Of a DNA stretch of 64,000 nt, positions 36,706-50,242 are shown piece after piece; positions within the stretch are counted from its first letter, which is position 1; every line of letters begins with the position of its first letter. The translations under genes were made by a program, and so were the position numbers. This DNA is from Primulina eburnea (Eukaryota > Streptophyta > Magnoliopsida > Lamiales > Gesneriaceae): assembly GCF_022965805.1 (NCBI RefSeq), contig NW_027331242.1, positions 36,001 to 100,000 on the forward strand, read 5' to 3'. The notes beneath the pieces were generated by a model. It made no database searches. It was not told the origin of the DNA and saw nothing but the letters and a program-made list of their open reading frames with translations.

Positions 36706-39700
36706 TCAATTCAAGTTCTTTTTAAGAATAGCACGCAAAAGTGTTCCCAAAGTTTTATTGACAACTTCAGTTTGTCCATCTGTTTGAGAATGACAACTAG
36801 TAGAAAACAACAATTTTGTGCCAAGTTTAGCCCGTAAATTTTTCCAAAAGTGACTCAAAAATTTAACATTGCGACGAGAAACAATAGTCCTAGGCATACC
36901 AGGCAACCTAGCGAATTCTCTAAAGAACAAATCCGCAATGTTTGAAGCATCATTGGTTTCATGACAAGCTATAAAATGTGCCATCTTAGAGAATCTATCC
37001 ACAACTACAAAAATAGAATCCCTCCTCTTCTTAGGCCTAGGCAACCCCAAACTAAAGTCCATAGAAATGTCAATTCAAGTTCTTTTTAAGAATAGCACGC
37101 AAAAGTGTTCCCAAAGTTTTATTGACAACTTCAGTTTGTCAATCTGTTTGAGAATGACAAGTAGTAGAAAACAACAATTTTTTGCCAAATTTAGCCCATA
37201 AATTATTCCAAAAGTAACTCAAAAATTTAACATTGCGACGAGAAACAATAGTCCTAGGCATGCCATGCAACCTAGCGACTTCTCTAAAGAACAAATCCGT
37301 AATGTTTGAAGCATCATCGGTTTCATGACACGCTATAAAATGTGCCATCTTAGAGAATCTATCCACAACTACAAAAATAGAATCCCTCCTCTTCTTAGGC
37401 CTAGGCAACTCCAAACTAAAGTCCATAGAAATGTCAATCCAAGTTCCTTTTAAGAATAGCACGCAAAAGTGTTCCCAAAGTTATATGGACAACTTCAGTT
37501 TGTCCATCCGTTTGAGGATGACAAGTAGTAGAAAAAAACAATTTTGTGCCAAGTTTAGCCCATAAATTATTCCAAAAGTAACTCAAAAATCTAACATTGC
37601 GACGAGAAACAATAGTCCTAGGCATGCCATGCAACCTAGCGACTTCTCTAAAGAACAAATCCGCAATGTTTGAAGCATCATCGGTTTTATGACAAGCTAT
37701 AAAATGTGCCATCGTAGAGAATCTATCCAAAACAACAAAAATAGAATCCCTCCTCTTCTTATTCCTAGGCAACCCCAAACTAAAGTCCATAGAAATGCCA
37801 ATCCAAGTTCCTTTTAAGAATAGCACGAAAAAGTGTTCCCAAAGTTCTATTGACAACTTCAGTTTGTCCATCCGTTTGAGAATGACAAGTAGTAGAAAAC
37901 AACAATTTTTTGCCAAGTTTAGCCCGTAAATTTTTCCAAAAGTGACTCAAAAATTTAACATTGCGACGAGAAACAATAGTCTAGGCATACCATGCAACCT
38001 AGCGAATTCTCTAAAGAACAAATCCGCAATGTTTGAAGCATCATCGGTTTCATGACAAGCTATAAAATGTGCCATCTTAGAGAATCTATCCACAACTACA
38101 AAAATAGAATCCCTCCTCTTCTTAGGCCTAGGCAACTCCAAAATAAAGTCCAGAGAAATGTCAATCCAAGTTCTTTTTGAGAATAGCACGCAAAAGTGTT
38201 CCCAAAGTTTTATTGACAACTTCAGTTTGTCCATCCGTTTGAGGATGACAAGTAGTAGAAAACAACAATTTTGTGCCAAGTTGAGCCCATAAATTATTCC
38301 AAAAGTAACTCAAAAATCTAACATCGCGACCAGAAACAATCGTTCTAGGCTTGCCAAGCAATCTAGCGACTTCTCTAAAGAACAAATCCGCAATGTTTGA
38401 AGCATCATCGGTTTTATGACAAGCTATAAAAAGTGCCATCTTAGAGAATCTATCCACAACAACAAAAATAGAATCCCTCCCCTTCTTTGTCCTAGGCAAC
38501 CCCAAAATAAAGTCCATAGAAATGTCAATCCAAGTTCTTTTTAAGAATAGCACGCAAAGGTGTCCCCAAAGTTCTATTGATAACTTCAGTTTGTCCATCA
38601 GTTTGAGGATGACAAGTAGTAGAAAACAACAATTTTGCGCCAAGTTCAGCCCATAAAGTATTCCAAAAGTAACTCAAGAATTTAACATCGCGACCAGAAA
38701 CAATAGTCCTAGGCATGCCAAGCAACCTAGCGACTTCTCTAAAGAACAAAACCGCTATTTTTGAAGCATCATCGATTTTATGACAAGCTATAAAATGTGC
38801 CATCTTAGAGAATCTATCCACAACAACAAAAATAGAATCCCTCCCCTTCTTAGTCCTAGGCAACCCCAAAATAAAGTCCATAGAATTGTCAATCCAAGTT
38901 CTTTTTAAGAATAGCACGCAAAGGTGTTCCCAAAGTTCCATTGACAACTTCAGTTTGTCCATCCGTTTGAGGATGACAAGTAGTAGAAAACAACAATTTT
39001 GTGCCAAGTTTAGCCCATAAATTATTCCAAAAGTAACTCAAAAATTTAACATTGCGACAAGAAACAATAGTCCCAGGCATGCCATGCAACCTAGCGACTT
39101 CTCTAAAGAACAAATCGGCAATGTTTGAAGCATCATCCGTTTTATGACAAGCTATAAAAAGTGCCATCTTAGAGATTCTATCCACAACAACTAAAATAGA
39201 ATCCCTCCTCTTCTTATTCCTAGGCAACCCCAAACTAAAGTCCATAGAAATGTCAATCCAAGTTCCTTTTAAGAATAGCACGCAAAAGTGTTTCCAAAGT
39301 TCTATGGACAACTTCAGTTTGTCCATCCGTTTGAGGATGACAAGTAGTAGAAAACAACAATTTTGTGCCAAGTTTAGCCCATAAATTATTCCAAAAGTAA
39401 CTCAAAAATCTAACATTGCGACGAGAAACAATAGTCCTAGGTATGCCATGCAACCTAGCGACTTCTCTAAAGAACAAATCCGCAATGTTTGAAGCATCAT
39501 CGGTTTTATGACAAGCTATAAAATGTGCCATCGTAGAGAATCTATCCAAAACAACAAAAATAGAATCCCTCCTCTTCTTATTCCTAGGCAACCCCAAACT
39601 AAAGTCCATAGAAATGTCAATCCAAGTTCCTTTTAAGAATAGCACGAAAAAGTGTTCCCAAAGTTCTATTGACAACTTCAGTTTGTCCATCCGTTTGAGG

Positions 39701-41560
39701 ATGACAAGTAGTAGAAACTAACAATTTTGTGCCAAGTTCAGCCCGTAAATTATTCCAAAAGTAACTTAAAAATTTAACATTGCGACGAGAAACAATAGTC
39801 CTAGGCATGCCATACAACCTAGCGACTTCTCTAAAGAACAAATCCGCAATATTTGAAGCATCATCGGTTTCATGACAATCTATAAAATGTGCCATCTTAG
39901 AGAATCTATCCACAACTACAAAAATAGAATCCCTCCTCTTCTTAGGCCTAGGGCAACCCCAAACTAAAGTCCATAGAAATGTCAATCCAAGTTCTTTTTA
40001 AGAATAGCACGCAAAAGTGTTCCCAAAGTTTTATTGACAACTTCAGTTTGTCCATCTGTTTGAGAATGACAAGTAGTAGAAAACAACAATTTTTTTTCCA
40101 AGTTTAGCCCGTAAATTTTTCCAAAAGTGACTCAAAAATTTAACATTGCGACGAGAAACAATAGTCCTAGGCATACCATGCAACCTAGCGAATTCTCTAA
40201 AGAACAAATCCGCAATGTTTGAAGCATCATCGGTTTCATGACAAGCTATAAAATGTGCCATCTTAGAGAATCTATCCACAACTACAAAAATAGAATCCTT
40301 CCTCTTCTTAGGCCTAGGCAACCCCAAACTAAAGTCCATAGAAATGTCAATCCAAGTTCTTTTTAAGAATAGCACGCAAAAGTGTTCCCAAAGTTTTATT
40401 GACAACTTCAGTTTGTCCATCCGTTTGAGGATGACAAGTAGTAGAAAACAACAATTTTGTGCCAAGTTCAGCCCATAAAGTCTTCCAAAAGTAACTCAAG
40501 AATTTAACAACGCGACCAGAAACAATAGTTCTAGGCATGCCAAGAAATCTAGCGACTTCTCTAAAGAACAAATCCGCAATGTTTGAAGCATCATCGGTTT
40601 TATGACAAGCTATAAAATGTGTCATCTTAGAGAATCTATCCACAAAAACAAAAATAGAATCCCTCCCCTTCTTTGTCCTAGGCAACCACAAAATAAAGTC
40701 CATTGAAATGTCAATCCAACTTCTTTTTAAGAATAGCACGCAAAGGTGTTCCCAAAGTTCTATTGACAACTTCAGTTTGTCCATCAGTTTGAGGATGACA
40801 AGTAGTAGAAAACATAAATTTTGCGCCAAGTTCAGCCCATAAAGTATTCCAAAAGTAACTCAAGAATTTAACATCGCGACCAGAAACAATAGTCCTAGGC
40901 ATGTCAAGCAACCTAGCGACTTTTCTAAAGAACAAATCCGCAATTTTTGAAGCACCATCGGTTTTATGACAAACTACAAAATGTGCCATCTTAGAGAATC
41001 TATCCACAACAACAAAAATAGAATCCCTCCCCTTCTTAGTCCTAGGCAACCCCAAAATAAAGTCCATAGAATTGTCAATCCAAGTTCTTTTTAAGAATAG
41101 CACGCAAATGTGTTCCCAAAGTTCCATTGACAACTTCAGTTTGTCCATCCGTTTGAGGATGACAAGATGTAGAAAACAACAATTTTGTGCCAAGTTTAGC
41201 CCATAAATTATTCCAAAAGTAACTCAAAAATTTAACATTGCAACAAGAAACAATAGTCCCAAGCATTCCATGCAACCTAGCGACTTCTCTAAAGAACAAA
41301 TCCGCAATGTTTGAAGCATCATCGGTTTTATGACAAGCTATAAAAGTTCCATCTTAGAGAATCTATCCACAACAACTAAAATAGAATCCCTCCTCTTCTT
41401 AGGCCTAGGCAACCCCAAACTAAAGTCCATAGAAATGTCAATCCAAGTTCCTTTTAAGAATAGCACGCAAAAGTGTTCCCAAAGTTCTATGGACAACTTC
41501 AGTTTGTCTATCTGTTTGAGAATGACAAGTAGTAGAAAACAACAATTTTGTGCCAAGTTT
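36706..41560. repeat. Long-range duplicated satellite block (partners 22407-27260 and 50123-55340)
   Basis: Aligns leftwards at 14299 bp (13935 bp for 37947-38643) and rightwards at 13417, then 13782, bp. The steps are each one monomer (364-365 bp), showing gain or loss of single monomers since duplication. A shared one-base deletion (AATAGTCTAGGCATACC) marks all three copies at 24046, 37981 and 51763. Confidence 0.82.
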
Positions 41561-43340
41561 AGCCCATAAAGTCTTCCAAAAGTAACTCAAGAATTTAACA
41601 TCGCGACCAGAAACAATAGTCCTAGGCATGCCATGCAACCTAGCGACTTCTCTAAAGAACAAATCCGCAATGTTTTAAGCATCATCGGTTTTATGACAAG
41701 CTATAAAATGTGCCATCTTAGAGAATCTATCCACAACAACAAAAATAGAATCCCTCCCCTTCTTAGTCCTAGGCAACCCCAAAATAAAGTCCATAGAATT
41801 GTCAATCCAAGTTCTTTTTAAGAATAGCACGCAAATGTGTTCCCAAAGTTCCATTGACAACTTCAGTTTGTCCATCCGTTTGAGGATGACAAGATGTAGA
41901 AAACAACAATTTTGTGCCAAGTTTAGCCCATAAATTATTCCAAAAGTAACTCAAAAATTTAACATTGCGACAAGAAACAATAGTCCCAGGCATGCCATGC
42001 AACCTAGCGACTTCTCTAAAGAACAAATCCGCAATGTTTGAAGCATCATCGGTTTTATGACAAGCTATAAAAAGTGCCATCTTAGAGAATCTATCCACAA
42101 CAACTAAAATAGAATCCCTCCTCTTCTTAGGCCTAGGCAACCCCAAACTAAAGTCCATAGAAATGTCAATCCAAGTTCCTTTTAAGAATAGCACGCAAAA
42201 GTGTTTCCAAAGTTCTATGGACAACTTCAGTTTGTCCATCCGTTTGAGGATGACAAGTAGTAGAAAACAACAATTTTGTGCCAAGTTTAGCCCATAAATT
42301 ATTCCAAAAGTAACTCAAAAATCTAACATTGCGACGAGAAACAATAGTCCTAGGCATGCCATGCAACCTAGCGACTTCTCTAAAGAACAAATCCGCAATG
42401 TTTGAAGCATCATCGGTTTTATGACAAGCTATAAAATGTGCCATCGTAGAGAATCTATCCAAAACAACAAAAATAGAATCCCTCCTCTTCTTAGGCCTAG
42501 GCAACCCCAAACTAAAGTCCATAGAAATGTCAATCCAAGTTTCTTTTAAGAATAGCACGAAAAAGTGTTCCCAAAGTTCTATTGACAACTTCAGTTTGTC
42601 CATCCGTTTGAGGATGACAAGTAGTAGAAACTAACAATTTTGTGCCAAGTTCAGCCCATAAATTATTCCAAAAGTAACTTAAAAATTTAACATTGCGACG
42701 AGAAACAATAGTCCTAGGCATGCCATACAACCTAGCGACTTCTCTAAAGAACAAATCCGCAATATTTGAAGCATCATCGGTTTCATGACAATCTATAAAA
42801 TGTGCCATCTTAGAGAATCTATCCACAACTACAAAAATATAATCCCTCCTCTTCTTAGGCCTAGGCAACCCCAAACTAAAGTCTATAGAAATGTCAATCC
42901 AAGTTCTTTTTAAGAATAGCACGCAAAAGTGTTCACAAAGTTTTATTGACAACTTCGTTTTGTCCATCCGTTTGAGGATGACAAGTAGTAGAAAACAACA
43001 ATTTTGTGCCAAGTTCAGCCCATAAAGTCTTCCAAAAGTAACTCAAGAATTTAACATCGCGACCAGAAACAATAGTCCTAGGCATGCCAAGCAATCTAGC
43101 GACTTCTCTAAAGAACAAATCCGCAATGTTTGAAGCATCATCGGTTTTATGATAAGCTATAAAATGTGTCATCCTAGAGAATCTATCCACAACAACAAAA
43201 ATAGAATCCCTCTCCTTCTTTGTCCTTGGCAACCCCAAAATAAAGTCCATTGAAATGTCAATCCAAGTTCTTTTTAAGAATAGCACGCAAAGGTGTTCCC
43301 AAAGTTCTATTGACAACTTCAGTTTGTCCATCAGTTTGAG
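40430..43340. repeat. 8-monomer higher-order repeat, copy A (2911 bp)
   Basis: This block repeats immediately at 43341-46251 with a constant 2911-bp offset (8 x 364 minus 1). Reading the two copies side by side, I find one difference: T at 42911 against C at 45822. They share rare variants absent elsewhere or nearly so: CCAAGAAATC, AATCCAACTTC, AAACATAAATT, AGCACCATCGG, AAAATATAATCC and ATGATAAGC. The duplication is therefore extremely young, or an assembly duplication. Confidence 0.92.
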
Positions 43341-46251
43341 GATGACAAGTAGTAGAAAACAACAATTTTGTGCCAAGTTCAGCCCATAAAGTCTTCCAAA
43401 AGTAACTCAAGAATTTAACAACGCGACCAGAAACAATAGTTCTAGGCATGCCAAGAAATCTAGCGACTTCTCTAAAGAACAAATCCGCAATGTTTGAAGC
43501 ATCATCGGTTTTATGACAAGCTATAAAATGTGTCATCTTAGAGAATCTATCCACAAAAACAAAAATAGAATCCCTCCCCTTCTTTGTCCTAGGCAACCAC
43601 AAAATAAAGTCCATTGAAATGTCAATCCAACTTCTTTTTAAGAATAGCACGCAAAGGTGTTCCCAAAGTTCTATTGACAACTTCAGTTTGTCCATCAGTT
43701 TGAGGATGACAAGTAGTAGAAAACATAAATTTTGCGCCAAGTTCAGCCCATAAAGTATTCCAAAAGTAACTCAAGAATTTAACATCGCGACCAGAAACAA
43801 TAGTCCTAGGCATGTCAAGCAACCTAGCGACTTTTCTAAAGAACAAATCCGCAATTTTTGAAGCACCATCGGTTTTATGACAAACTACAAAATGTGCCAT
43901 CTTAGAGAATCTATCCACAACAACAAAAATAGAATCCCTCCCCTTCTTAGTCCTAGGCAACCCCAAAATAAAGTCCATAGAATTGTCAATCCAAGTTCTT
44001 TTTAAGAATAGCACGCAAATGTGTTCCCAAAGTTCCATTGACAACTTCAGTTTGTCCATCCGTTTGAGGATGACAAGATGTAGAAAACAACAATTTTGTG
44101 CCAAGTTTAGCCCATAAATTATTCCAAAAGTAACTCAAAAATTTAACATTGCAACAAGAAACAATAGTCCCAAGCATTCCATGCAACCTAGCGACTTCTC
44201 TAAAGAACAAATCCGCAATGTTTGAAGCATCATCGGTTTTATGACAAGCTATAAAAGTTCCATCTTAGAGAATCTATCCACAACAACTAAAATAGAATCC
44301 CTCCTCTTCTTAGGCCTAGGCAACCCCAAACTAAAGTCCATAGAAATGTCAATCCAAGTTCCTTTTAAGAATAGCACGCAAAAGTGTTCCCAAAGTTCTA
44401 TGGACAACTTCAGTTTGTCTATCTGTTTGAGAATGACAAGTAGTAGAAAACAACAATTTTGTGCCAAGTTTAGCCCATAAAGTCTTCCAAAAGTAACTCA
44501 AGAATTTAACATCGCGACCAGAAACAATAGTCCTAGGCATGCCATGCAACCTAGCGACTTCTCTAAAGAACAAATCCGCAATGTTTTAAGCATCATCGGT
44601 TTTATGACAAGCTATAAAATGTGCCATCTTAGAGAATCTATCCACAACAACAAAAATAGAATCCCTCCCCTTCTTAGTCCTAGGCAACCCCAAAATAAAG
44701 TCCATAGAATTGTCAATCCAAGTTCTTTTTAAGAATAGCACGCAAATGTGTTCCCAAAGTTCCATTGACAACTTCAGTTTGTCCATCCGTTTGAGGATGA
44801 CAAGATGTAGAAAACAACAATTTTGTGCCAAGTTTAGCCCATAAATTATTCCAAAAGTAACTCAAAAATTTAACATTGCGACAAGAAACAATAGTCCCAG
44901 GCATGCCATGCAACCTAGCGACTTCTCTAAAGAACAAATCCGCAATGTTTGAAGCATCATCGGTTTTATGACAAGCTATAAAAAGTGCCATCTTAGAGAA
45001 TCTATCCACAACAACTAAAATAGAATCCCTCCTCTTCTTAGGCCTAGGCAACCCCAAACTAAAGTCCATAGAAATGTCAATCCAAGTTCCTTTTAAGAAT
45101 AGCACGCAAAAGTGTTTCCAAAGTTCTATGGACAACTTCAGTTTGTCCATCCGTTTGAGGATGACAAGTAGTAGAAAACAACAATTTTGTGCCAAGTTTA
45201 GCCCATAAATTATTCCAAAAGTAACTCAAAAATCTAACATTGCGACGAGAAACAATAGTCCTAGGCATGCCATGCAACCTAGCGACTTCTCTAAAGAACA
45301 AATCCGCAATGTTTGAAGCATCATCGGTTTTATGACAAGCTATAAAATGTGCCATCGTAGAGAATCTATCCAAAACAACAAAAATAGAATCCCTCCTCTT
45401 CTTAGGCCTAGGCAACCCCAAACTAAAGTCCATAGAAATGTCAATCCAAGTTTCTTTTAAGAATAGCACGAAAAAGTGTTCCCAAAGTTCTATTGACAAC
45501 TTCAGTTTGTCCATCCGTTTGAGGATGACAAGTAGTAGAAACTAACAATTTTGTGCCAAGTTCAGCCCATAAATTATTCCAAAAGTAACTTAAAAATTTA
45601 ACATTGCGACGAGAAACAATAGTCCTAGGCATGCCATACAACCTAGCGACTTCTCTAAAGAACAAATCCGCAATATTTGAAGCATCATCGGTTTCATGAC
45701 AATCTATAAAATGTGCCATCTTAGAGAATCTATCCACAACTACAAAAATATAATCCCTCCTCTTCTTAGGCCTAGGCAACCCCAAACTAAAGTCTATAGA
45801 AATGTCAATCCAAGTTCTTTTCAAGAATAGCACGCAAAAGTGTTCACAAAGTTTTATTGACAACTTCGTTTTGTCCATCCGTTTGAGGATGACAAGTAGT
45901 AGAAAACAACAATTTTGTGCCAAGTTCAGCCCATAAAGTCTTCCAAAAGTAACTCAAGAATTTAACATCGCGACCAGAAACAATAGTCCTAGGCATGCCA
46001 AGCAATCTAGCGACTTCTCTAAAGAACAAATCCGCAATGTTTGAAGCATCATCGGTTTTATGATAAGCTATAAAATGTGTCATCCTAGAGAATCTATCCA
46101 CAACAACAAAAATAGAATCCCTCTCCTTCTTTGTCCTTGGCAACCCCAAAATAAAGTCCATTGAAATGTCAATCCAAGTTCTTTTTAAGAATAGCACGCA
46201 AAGGTGTTCCCAAAGTTCTATTGACAACTTCAGTTTGTCCATCAGTTTGAG
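43341..46251. repeat. 8-monomer higher-order repeat, copy B (2911 bp)
   Basis: The tandem partner of 40430-43340. Homology at this offset ends near 46280, where copy A has already jumped (TGTGCC with TCTTCC in A, TGCGCC with TATTCC in B). The junction between the copies lies inside 43341-43369, within a stretch common to two monomers, as expected for unequal crossing-over. Confidence 0.92.
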
Positions 46252-46901
46252 GATGACAAGTAGTAGAAAACAACAATTTTGCGCCAAGTTCAGCCCATAA
46301 AGTATTCCAAAATTAACTCAAGAATTTAACATCGCGACCAGAAACAATAGTCCTAGGCATGCCAAGCAACCTAGCGACTTCTCTAAAGAACAAATCCGCA
46401 ATTTTTGAAGCATCATCGGTTTTATGACAAACTACAAAATGTGCCATCTTAGAGAATCTATCCACAACAACAAAAATAGAATCCCTCCCCTTCTTTTCTT
46501 AGTCCTAGGCAACCCCAAAATAAATTCCATAGAATTGTCAATCCAAGTTCTTTTTAAGAATAGCACGCAAAGGTGTTCCCAAAGTTCCATTGACAACTTC
46601 AGTTTGTCCATCCGTTTGAGGATGACAAGTAGTAGAAAACAACAATTTTGTGCCAAGTTTAGCCCATAAATTATTCCAAAAGTAACTCAAAAATTTAACA
46701 TTGCAACAAGAAACAATAGTCCCAGGCATGCCATGCAACCTAGCGACTTCTCTAAAGAACAAATCCGCAATGTTTGAAGCATCATCGGTTTTATGACAAG
46801 CTATAAAAAGTGCCATCTTAGAGATTCTATCCACAACAACTAAAATAGAATCCCTCCTCTTCTTAGGCCTAGGCAACCCCAAACTAAAGTCCATAGAAAT
46901 G

Positions 46902-47235
46902 TCAATCCAAGTTCCTTTTAAGAATAGCACGCAAAAGTGTTCCCAAAGTTATATGGACAACTTCAGTTTGTCCATCCGTTTGAGTATGACAAGTAGTAGA
47001 AAACAACAATTTTGTGCCAAGTTTAGCCCATAAATTATTCCAAAAGTAACTCAAAAATCTAACATTGCGACGAGAAACAATAGTCCTAGGCATGCCATGC
47101 AACCTAGCGACTTCTCTAAAGAACAAATCCGCAATGTTTGAATGTGCCATCTTAGAGAATCTATCCACAACTACAAAAATAAAATCCCTCCTCTTCTAAG
47201 GCCTAGGCAACCCCAAACTAAAGTCCATAGAAATG
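46902..47235 (-). repeat. 334-bp monomer with 30-bp deletion (copy 3 of 7)
   Basis: Junction at about 47141. It belongs to the 2887-bp higher-order repeat and is paired with the copy at 49789. Confidence 0.92.
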
Positions 47236-47476
47236 TCAATCCAAGTTCTTTTTAAGAATAGCACGCAAAAGTGTTCCCAAAGTTTTATTGACAACTTCAG
47301 TTTGTCCATCTGTTTGAGAATGACAACTAGTAGAAAACAACAATTTTGTGCCAAGTTCAGCCCATAAATTATTCAAAAAGTAACTCAAAAATCTAACATT
47401 GCGACGAGAAACAATAGTCCTAGGCATGCCATGCAACCTAGCGACTTCTCTAAACAACAAATCCGCAATGTTTGAA

Positions 47477-50242
47477 GCATCATCGGTTTTATGACAAGCT
47501 ATAAAATGTGCCATCTTAGAGAATCTATCCACAACAACAAAAATAGAATCCCTCCCCTTCTTAGTCCTAGGCAACCCCAAAATAAAGTCCATAGAATTGT
47601 CAATCCAAGTTCTTTTTAAGAATAGCACGCAAATGTGTTCCCAAAGTTCCATTGACAACTTCAGTTTGTCCATCCGTTTGAGGATGACAAGATGTAGAAA
47701 ACAACAATTTTGTGCCAAGTTTAGCCCATAAATTATTCCAAAAGTAACTCAAAAATTTAACATTGCGACAAGAAACAATAGTCCCAGGCATGCCATGCAA
47801 CCTAGCGACTTCTCTAAAGAACAAATCCGCAATGTTTGAAGCATCATCGGTTTTATGACAAGCTATAAAAAGTGCCATCTTAGTGAATCTATCCACAACA
47901 ACTAAAATAGAATCCCTCCTCTTCTTAGGCCTAGGCAACCCCAAACTAAAGTCCATAGAAATGTCAATCCAAGTTCCTTTTAAGAATAGCACGCAAAAGT
48001 GTTTCCAAAGTTCTATGGACAACTTCAGTTTGTCCATCCGTTTGAGGATGACAAGTAGTAGAAAACAACAATTTTGTGCCAAGTTTAGCCCATAAATTAT
48101 TCCAAAAGTAACTCAAAAATCTAACATTGCGACGAGAAACAATAGTCCTAGGCATGCCATGCAACCTAGCGACTTCTCTAAAGAACAAATCCGCAATGTT
48201 TGAAGCATCATCGGTTTTATGACAAGCTATAAAATATGCCATCGTAGAGAATCTATCCAAAACAACAAAAATAGAATCCCTCCTCTTCTTAGGCCTAGGC
48301 AACCCCAAACTAAAGTCCATAGAAATGTCAATCCAAGTTTCTTTTAAGAATAGCACGAAAAAGTGTTCCCAAAGTTCTATTGACAACTTCAGTTTGTCCA
48401 TCCGTTTGAGGATGACAAGTAGTAGAAACTAACAATTTTGTGCCAAGTTCAGCCCATAAATTATTCCAAAAGTAACTTAAAAATTTAACATTGCGACGAG
48501 AAACAATAGTCCTAGGCATGCCATACAACCTAGCGACTTCTCTAAAGAACAAATCCGCAATATTTGAAGCATCATCGGTTTCATGACAATCTATAAAATG
48601 TGCCATCTTAGAGAATCTATCCACAACTACAAAAATAGAATCCCTCCTCTTCTTAGGCCTAGGCAACCCCAAACTAAAGTCCATAGAAATGTCAATCCAA
48701 GTTCTTTTTAAGAATAGCACGCAAAAGTGTTCACAAAGTTTTATTGACAACTTCGTTTTGTCCATCCGTTTGAGGATGACAAGTAGTAGAAAACAACAAT
48801 TTTGTGCCAAGTTCAGCCCATAAAGTCTTCCAAAAGTAACTCAAGAATTTAACATCGCGACCAGAAACAATAGTCCTAGGCATGCCAAGCAATCTAGCGA
48901 CTTCTCTAAAGAACAAATCCGCAATGTTTGAAGCATCATCGGTTTTATGACAAGCTATAAAATGTGTCATCCTAGAGAATCTATCCACAACAACAAAAAT
49001 AGAATCCCTCTCCTTCTTTGTCCTTGGCAACCCCAAAATAAAGTCCATTGAAATGTCAATCCAAGTTCTTTTTAAGAATAGCACGCAAAGGTGTTCCCAA
49101 AGTTCTATTGACAACTTCAGTTTGTCCATCAGTTTGAGGATGACAAGTAGTAGAAAACAACAATTTTGCGCCAAGTTCAGCCCATAAAGTATTCCAAAAT
49201 TAACTCAAGAATTTAACATCGCGACCAGAAACAATAGTCCTAGGCATGCCAAGCAACCTAGCGACTTCTCTAAAGAACAAATCCGCAATTTTTGAAGCAT
49301 CATCGGTTTTATGACAAACTACAAAATGTGCCATCTTAGAGAATCTATCCACAACAACAAAAATAGAATCCCTCCCCTTCTTTTCTTAGTCCTAGGCAAC
49401 CCCAAAATAAAGTCCATAGAATTGTCAATCCAAGTTCTTTTTAAGAATAGCACGCAAAGGTGTTCCCAAAGTTCCATTGACAACTTCAGTTTGTCCATCC
49501 GTTTGAGGATGACAAGTAGTAGAAAACAACAATTTTGTGCCAAGTTTAGCCCATAAATTATTCCAAAAGTAACTCAAAAATTTAACATTGCAACAAGAAA
49601 CAATAGTCCCAGGCATGCCATGCAACCTAGCGACTTCTCTAAAGAACAAATCCGCAATGTTTGAAGCATCATCGGTTTTATGACAAGCTATAAAAAGTGC
49701 CATCTTAGAGATTCTATCCACAACAACTAAAATAGAATCCCTCCTCTTCTTAGGCCTAGGCAACCCCAAACTAAAGTCCATAGAAATGTCAATCCAAGTT
49801 CCTTTTAAGAATAGCACGCAAAATTGTTCCCAAAGTTATATGGACAACTTCAGTTTGTCCATCCGTTTGAGTATGACAAGTAGTAGAAAACAACAATTTT
49901 GTGCCAAGTTTAGCCCATAAATTATTCCAAAAGTAACTCAAAAATCTAACATTGCGACGAGAAACAATAGTTCTAGGCATGCCATGCAACCTAGCGACTT
50001 CTCTAAAGAACAAATCCGCAATGTTTGAATGTGCCATCTTAGAGAATCTATCCACAACTACAAAAATAAAATCCCTCCTCTTCTAAGGCCTAGGCAACCC
50101 CAAACTAAAGTCCATAGAAATGTCAATCCAAGTTCTTTTTAAGAATAGCACGCAAAAGTGTTCCCAAAGTTTTATTGACAACTTCAGTTTGTCCATCTGT
50201 TTGAGAATGACAACTAGTAGAAAACAACAATTTTGTGCCAAG
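47477..50242. repeat. 8-monomer higher-order repeat, copy C (2887-bp offset from 44590-47355)
   Basis: Matches 44590-47355 at a constant offset of 2887 bp. That value equals 8 x 364 minus the 30-bp deletion plus a 5-bp insertion, both of which are present in the unit. Copy C differs from B at several sites (ATATGCC for ATGTGCC, AGAATCCC for ATAATCCC, CCATAG for CTATAG), so it is older than the A/B split. A 122-bp chimeric stretch (about 47356-47476) joins B to C. Confidence 0.85.
49789..50122 (-). repeat. 334-bp monomer with 30-bp deletion (copy 4 of 7)
   Basis: Junction at about 50028, exactly 2887 bp from copy 3. Private GTTCTAGG and AAATTGTTCC variants distinguish it from copy 3. Confidence 0.92.
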
